Shown here: positions 6,206-8,595 of the stretch, in pieces
Position numbering within the stretch: position 1 is the first letter of the stretch
How the letters are laid out: each line of letters starts with the position of its first letter
Assembly (NCBI GenBank): GCA_029858465.1
Contig: JAOUEZ010000045.1
Coordinates: forward strand, 1-8,595
Source of the DNA: Thermoplasmata archaeon
GTDB lineage: Archaea; Thermoplasmatota; Thermoplasmata; UBA10834; DTMW01
Length of the DNA: 8,595 nt
Reading direction: 5' to 3'
The notes under the pieces: generated by a model
The model's input: only the letters and a program-made list of their open reading frames with translations
Told to the model about the DNA's origin: nothing
Databases searched by the model: none
Position numbers and translations under genes: made by a program

Positions 6206-7156
6206 ATGATAAATCCGGAGTGCGAGTCGATACTTGGGCATCTCATGTTCCACCGTGCGCTCATCGACGATTCCGAGGAAACAGACAAGGGCGACCGGCT
6301 GGAAAAATATGTCAAAATGGTCGAGGAGATGAAGAAGGGCATTCACACGATCTCCAGCGACCCGTTCGAGAGAAGCGTCTCGATCGCGTTCGAGCTTGTC
6401 GTGGGCAACAAGATGAACCCTTGGGAGATCGACCTGATTGAATTCTCGAAGATGTACCTTCAAAAGGTGAAGAAGACCGAGGACATCAACCTCCTCGTTG
6501 CCGGAAGGCTCGTGCTTATGGCATGGGAGATTTTCAGGATGCAGACGGAGGATCTCCTGATAAGGGTAGACAAGCCGGACACGATGGAGAATTATTTCGA
6601 CGGCTGGGACACCGATGCGATACAACTCTATTCGGAGATTGGCCAGCCGAGCGGCGCGATAGAGATAATGAACGGCGGGATACAACTCACCGAGGCTGCA
6701 AGGAGAGCGCCGACGGAAAGACAGGTCTCGCTTGTCGAGCTCCTCGACGCGTTCGAGGAGGCTAAGCACGAGGTCGCGGTCAGGGCGGAGATATCGAAAT
6801 ATCTTCAGAAGTACAAGCCGAAGGATTTCGACGACGGTGCGCATAAGGACACTCTCGAGCAGGACATAACGTCGACCTGGGAGCGGATACTGCAGATCGG
6901 CCCCGGCTCGATACCGTTGATTGATCTGACGCACGGCGGAATAGAGGACACGGTCGCTGTCTTCGTCAGCATTTTGTTCCTTGCGAACATGGGAAAAATA
7001 TCGGTTTGGCAGGAGAAGCCGCCGTACGGCGAGATATTCGTCGAGATAGCAGACAAGAAGAACATCGCATCGATACGCGCGACCGACGAGGACATCATCG
7101 ACCTCACTGCGATAACGAGCACGGAGTCGACAAACGGATCAACGGTGGTCAAGTGA
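6206..7156 (+). CDS. scpA: Segregation and condensation protein A (kleisin)
   Basis: The 316-residue product is the kleisin that bridges the two SMC heads. After a roughly 50-residue charged N-terminal segment comes the family's helical SMC-neck-binding region, with 'NKMNPWEIDLIEFSKMYLQKV' around 68-88 and 'DINLLVAGRLVLMAWEIFRMQTEDLL' at 93-118, close to the classic ScpA pattern in which a hydrophobic 'yLvmAa.L..iKs..LL' helix occurs. The middle (about 119-240) is a charged, less conserved linker expected to hold the ScpB-binding region. The C-terminal winged helix that binds the SMC cap is at about 245-283, 'DTVAVFVSILFLANMGKISVWQEKPPYGEIFVE'. It is slightly longer than many bacterial ScpA (about 240-260), as is common in archaea. 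It is translated from an AGGAGG site inside smc, and its stop overlaps the scpB start. It acts at the chromosome. Confidence 0.93.
   Translation: MINPECESILGHLMFHRALIDDSEETDKGDRLEKYVKMVEEMKKGIHTISSDPFERSVSIAFELVVGNKMNPWEIDLIEFSKMYLQKVKKTEDINLLVAGRLVLMAWEIFRMQTEDLLIRVDKPDTMENYFDGWDTDAIQLYSEIGQPSGAIEIMNGGIQLTEAARRAPTERQVSLVELLDAFEEAKHEVAVRAEISKYLQKYKPKDFDDGAHKDTLEQDITSTWERILQIGPGSIPLIDLTHGGIEDTVAVFVSILFLANMGKISVWQEKPPYGEIFVEIADKKNIASIRATDEDIIDLTAITSTESTNGSTVVK
7144..7150 (+). promoter_or_regulatory. Ribosome binding site (GGTGGTC) for scpB
   Basis: GGTGGTC matches six of seven positions of the archaeal SD core GGTGATC and sits just before the GTG at 7153. With the GTGA stop/start overlap it identifies GTG 7153 as the scpB start instead of an in-frame ATG at 7006 deep inside scpA. 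Confidence 0.6.
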
Positions 7157-7671
7157 GCAATGACAGCGAAAGACTCGTAGAGGCCGCGCTATTCATGGCG
7201 GGCAAGCCCGTTACAGTCTCGGAGATTCAGGAAACCCAGAATATCGATTCGAGGACGATCAGGAGCGCCCTCAACAAGCTTCAGGATAAGTATGAATCTA
7301 AGGACATGGCGATCGAGGTCGTGAAGATCGGGACTAAATATGTCATGCAGGTCAAAGAGCAGTACAGGCCAAATGTGGAATCGATCGTCACGCCTGAACT
7401 CTCGAAGGAAGTCCTGAAGGTCGCATCACTTATTGGATATTATCAGCCGATCCTGCAAAGCAGGCTTTCCGCTCTGGCGGGGCCGCAGATATATGACGGC
7501 GTTAGAGAGCTAGTGGAGATAGGTTTTATCAGAGCGAAGCCGAAGGGGCGCAGCCTCGAACTCACCACGACTTCGAAGTTCATCGAATACTTCGGAATCA
7601 GTGCTCGGTCGCGCAGCGAAGTGAAGGCCTGGTTCGAGAAGAAATTGCATCAGGTCCCAGGCAAAGATTAA
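7153..7671 (+). CDS. scpB: Segregation and condensation protein B (SMC-ScpAB partner)
   Basis: The 172-residue product begins at a GTG that overlaps the scpA TGA stop by four bases (GTGA), giving 'MSNDSERLVEAALFMAGKPVTVSEI', the usual ScpB N-terminus. Two winged-helix domains are visible. The first (about 5-75) has the 'VEAALFMAGKPV' helix and the 'GTKYVMQVKEQY' wing. The second (about 80-150) has 'ASLIGYYQPILQSRL', equivalent to the ScpB 'IAYkQPItr' motif, then 'GFIRAKPKGRSLELTTTSKFIEYFGIS', matching the family's 'grp..y.TT..Fl..FGl' signature. It forms a homodimer that binds the central part of ScpA and modulates SMC ATPase activity. The length is typical. Being last in the operon, it should be made in proportion to ScpA through coupling. 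The TATA box of the next gene overlaps its stop codon. Confidence 0.93.
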   Translation: MSNDSERLVEAALFMAGKPVTVSEIQETQNIDSRTIRSALNKLQDKYESKDMAIEVVKIGTKYVMQVKEQYRPNVESIVTPELSKEVLKVASLIGYYQPILQSRLSALAGPQIYDGVRELVEIGFIRAKPKGRSLELTTTSKFIEYFGISARSRSEVKAWFEKKLHQVPGKD

Positions 7672-7674
7672 ATA
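7668..7674 (+). promoter_or_regulatory. Archaeal TATA box (TTAAATA) of the LSm gene, overlapping the scpB stop
   Basis: TTAAATA spans the last base of the final sense codon of scpB, its TAA stop and the next three bases. It is the same heptamer as the glycosyltransferase TATA box. Transcription would start near 7696-7700, leaving a leader of about 10 bases that could hold the GTGAT (7698-7702), a partial SD motif five bases before the ATG at 7708. The LSm gene can therefore be transcribed apart from the condensin operon. Confidence 0.6.
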
Positions 7675-7707
7675 GATTCATCAGTTATGAGCTGACCGTG
7701 ATTTGAG

Positions 7708-7926
7708 ATGGTGATGCCTCTAAGCCTTCTTGAGAAGTCGGTGAACAAGAAAGTGTCTCTTCTGCTTAAGGACAACAGAGTTCTAGAAGGCACTCTGATC
7801 GGCTATGATGACTACCTGAACATGGTCATCGAGAATACTGAGGAGACCAACGGGGATCAGGTAAAAAGGCTCGGGACGGTCATCCTGAGAGGGAACAACG
7901 TCGTGAGCATAACGCCGCAGTCCTGA
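7708..7926 (+). CDS. Archaeal Sm-like (LSm) RNA-binding protein
   Basis: The 72-residue product is the standard size for archaeal Sm proteins (SmAP). It begins with the N-terminal helix 'PLSLLEKSVNKKVSLLLKD' (4-22), followed by Sm1 with 'VLEGTLIGYDDYLNMVIENTEE' (25-46), where the D-Y-L-N segment (35-38) is the uridine-binding loop. Sm2 'ILRGNNVVSI' (59-68) supplies the conserved R-G-N RNA contact. Such proteins assemble into heptameric rings that bind oligo-U RNA and act in RNA metabolism. In many archaea this gene lies next to the ribosomal protein L37e gene; no L37e is found downstream here. ATG 7708 was preferred to ATG 7714 because of the SD-like GTGAT five bases upstream, but both are possible. 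Confidence 0.95.
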   Translation: MVMPLSLLEKSVNKKVSLLLKDNRVLEGTLIGYDDYLNMVIENTEETNGDQVKRLGTVILRGNNVVSITPQS

Positions 7927-7932
7927 GCGATA

Positions 7933-7968
7933 GAATTTCTGCCAGCAGATTCCCTGATTCTTATCTTT
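7933..7968 (+). terminator. Possible weak terminator after the LSm gene
   Basis: GAAT-tt-CTG (7933-7941) can pair with CAGATTC (7946-7952) around a CCAG loop, with a two-base bulge. The T-rich stretch TTCTTATCTTT follows at 7958-7968. Archaeal termination depends mainly on T-rich sequence, so this is a plausible end of the LSm transcript, but the stem is short and imperfect. Confidence 0.3.
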
Positions 7969-7971
7969 GAG

Positions 7972-7985
7972 CCAAAACATTATTG
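7972..7985 (+). promoter_or_regulatory. Possible BRE/TATA of the nucleotidyltransferase gene
   Basis: CCAAAA followed by CATTATTG resembles an archaeal BRE plus a weak TATA box, and the TATA-like part starts about 34 bases before the ATG at 8012. No SD motif precedes that ATG, so a leaderless transcript like the glycosyltransferase gene is likely. The TATA match is poor. Confidence 0.35.
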
Positions 7986-8011
7986 TCATTCCTCCAACTA
8001 TATCCGACGCA

Positions 8012-8595
8012 ATGCAAGCCGTGATGTTGGTAGGAGGACTGGGCACAAGGCTTCGTCCGTTGACTTATCGCCTTCCGAAACCGATGGTGCCTGTCATGGG
8101 AAGACCGCTCATGATGCATGTGATCGAAGCGCTTCCCGAAGAGGTCGATCAACTTATTGTCCCTGTCAGCTACAAGCGGGAGATCATGGAGGAATTCATC
8201 AAGATCCAGGAGCTCCCGGTCAAGATAACAATAATTGATGAGCCAGAGCCTTTGGGCACGGGCGGCGCGGTCAAGAATGTCGAAAAATATCTTGACAAGA
8301 AAGAGACTTTTCTCGTATTGAACGGGGATATCATATCATCGGTCGATCTTTCCGAGTTCGTCGCATTTCACAAGCGAAAAAAGGCGATAGCATCGATAAC
8401 CCTATGGGAAGTTGAGGATCCGACGCCGTTCGGCGTGGCGCAGCTGGACAACGATTTGCAGATAATGCGATTCCAGGAGAAGCCCTCGAAGGAAGAGGCG
8501 TTCTCAAAGCTGATCAACGCGGGAGCTTACGCAATCGAACCAGAGGTTTTGGACGATATTGGTCCGGGATTCGTATCCATGGAGCGAACCGTCTT
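8012..8595 (+). CDS. Sugar-1-phosphate nucleotidyltransferase (NDP-sugar pyrophosphorylase), 3' end outside window
   Basis: From ATG 8012 an open frame runs to the window edge, giving 194 complete codons with no stop. The N-terminus 'MQAVMLVGGLGTRLRPLTYR' holds the nucleotide-binding signature GGLGTRLRPLT (8-18), followed by the catalytic 'LPKPMVPV' (21-28, with K23). Further hallmarks are 'EPLGTGGA' (79-86), 'LNGDI' (103-107) with the metal-binding Asp106, and 'EKP' (156-158) followed by 'INAGAYAIEPEVLD'. The enzyme joins a sugar-1-phosphate to an NTP and releases pyrophosphate. The sequence resembles mannose-1-phosphate guanylyltransferase and glucose-1-phosphate uridylyl/thymidylyltransferase; I cannot tell which sugar or base. 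Full-length archaeal relatives are about 230-400 residues, some with a C-terminal left-handed beta-helix, which would lie beyond the window. It probably supplies activated sugar for the glycan genes seen in the first 2.4 kb. Confidence 0.92.
   Translation, partial: MQAVMLVGGLGTRLRPLTYRLPKPMVPVMGRPLMMHVIEALPEEVDQLIVPVSYKREIMEEFIKIQELPVKITIIDEPEPLGTGGAVKNVEKYLDKKETFLVLNGDIISSVDLSEFVAFHKRKKAIASITLWEVEDPTPFGVAQLDNDLQIMRFQEKPSKEEAFSKLINAGAYAIEPEVLDDIGPGFVSMERTV

Noticed and set aside
6137..6934. 265-codon ORF on the minus strand opposite scpA
   Set aside because: Composition is Arg/Leu/Val-rich with no family pattern, and it lies fully opposite smc/scpA with their conserved motifs. It is a shadow of codon bias.
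7006..7152. Upstream in-frame ATG for scpB
   Set aside because: It would add 49 residues of charged, shadow-like sequence from inside scpA; the ScpB family start matches GTG 7153.
7681..7695. Short inverted repeat TCAG...CTGA near the LSm start site
   Set aside because: Four pairs with a seven-base loop is expected by chance.
7996..8005. TATA-like CTATATCC just before the nucleotidyltransferase ATG
   Set aside because: It is only about a dozen bases from the ATG, so transcription would begin inside the conserved N-terminal signature.

Overview
The window looks like part of an archaeal chromosome, probably from a euryarchaeote of the Thermoplasmatota/Methanomassiliicoccales type. The evidence is the gene content (an archaeal Sm-like protein and an SMC-ScpA-ScpB operon), archaeal TTAAATA-type TATA boxes placed so that some transcripts would start at or just before the ATG (leaderless genes at 1256 and probably 8012), and Shine-Dalgarno (SD) motifs matching AGGAGGTGATC at operon-internal starts (236-242, 6191-6196, 7144-7150). 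The exact lineage is inference. All genes are on the + strand.

Layout. (1) Bases 2-2374 hold sugar-nucleotide and polysaccharide genes: the C-terminal end of a DegT/DnrJ/EryC1-type aminotransferase, a Gfo/Idh/MocA oxidoreductase six bases later, and a GT4-like glycosyltransferase with its own leaderless promoter. (2) Bases 2375-2610 are a 236-base intergenic region with a good BRE/TATA element, a perfect 10+10 bp inverted repeat just upstream of it, a perfect 8+8 bp inverted repeat at the predicted transcription start, and a possible 22-codon leaderless upstream ORF. (3) Bases 2611-7671 are a tightly coupled smc-scpA-scpB operon encoding the archaeal/bacterial condensin; smc and scpA are separated by 1 base, and scpA and scpB overlap by 4 bases. 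(4) Bases 7708-7926 encode an Sm-like (LSm) RNA-binding protein whose TATA box overlaps the scpB stop codon. (5) Bases 8012-8595 are the 5' part of a sugar-1-phosphate nucleotidyltransferase cut by the window edge.

How the genes work together. The condensin genes form one functional unit: an SMC ATPase dimer with hinge and head, the ScpA kleisin bridging the heads, and ScpB bound to the kleisin, for chromosome compaction and segregation. The flanking aminotransferase, oxidoreductase, glycosyltransferase and nucleotidyltransferase fit synthesis of a surface glycan or glycoprotein sugar, so chromosome-maintenance and RNA genes appear inserted in a glycan neighbourhood.

I see no clear new multi-gene system. 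The most unusual part is the smc leader: two perfect palindromes bracketing the TATA box, plus a leader of about 100 bases, next to genes that look leaderless. No mobile elements, CRISPR arrays, tRNAs or rRNAs were seen.
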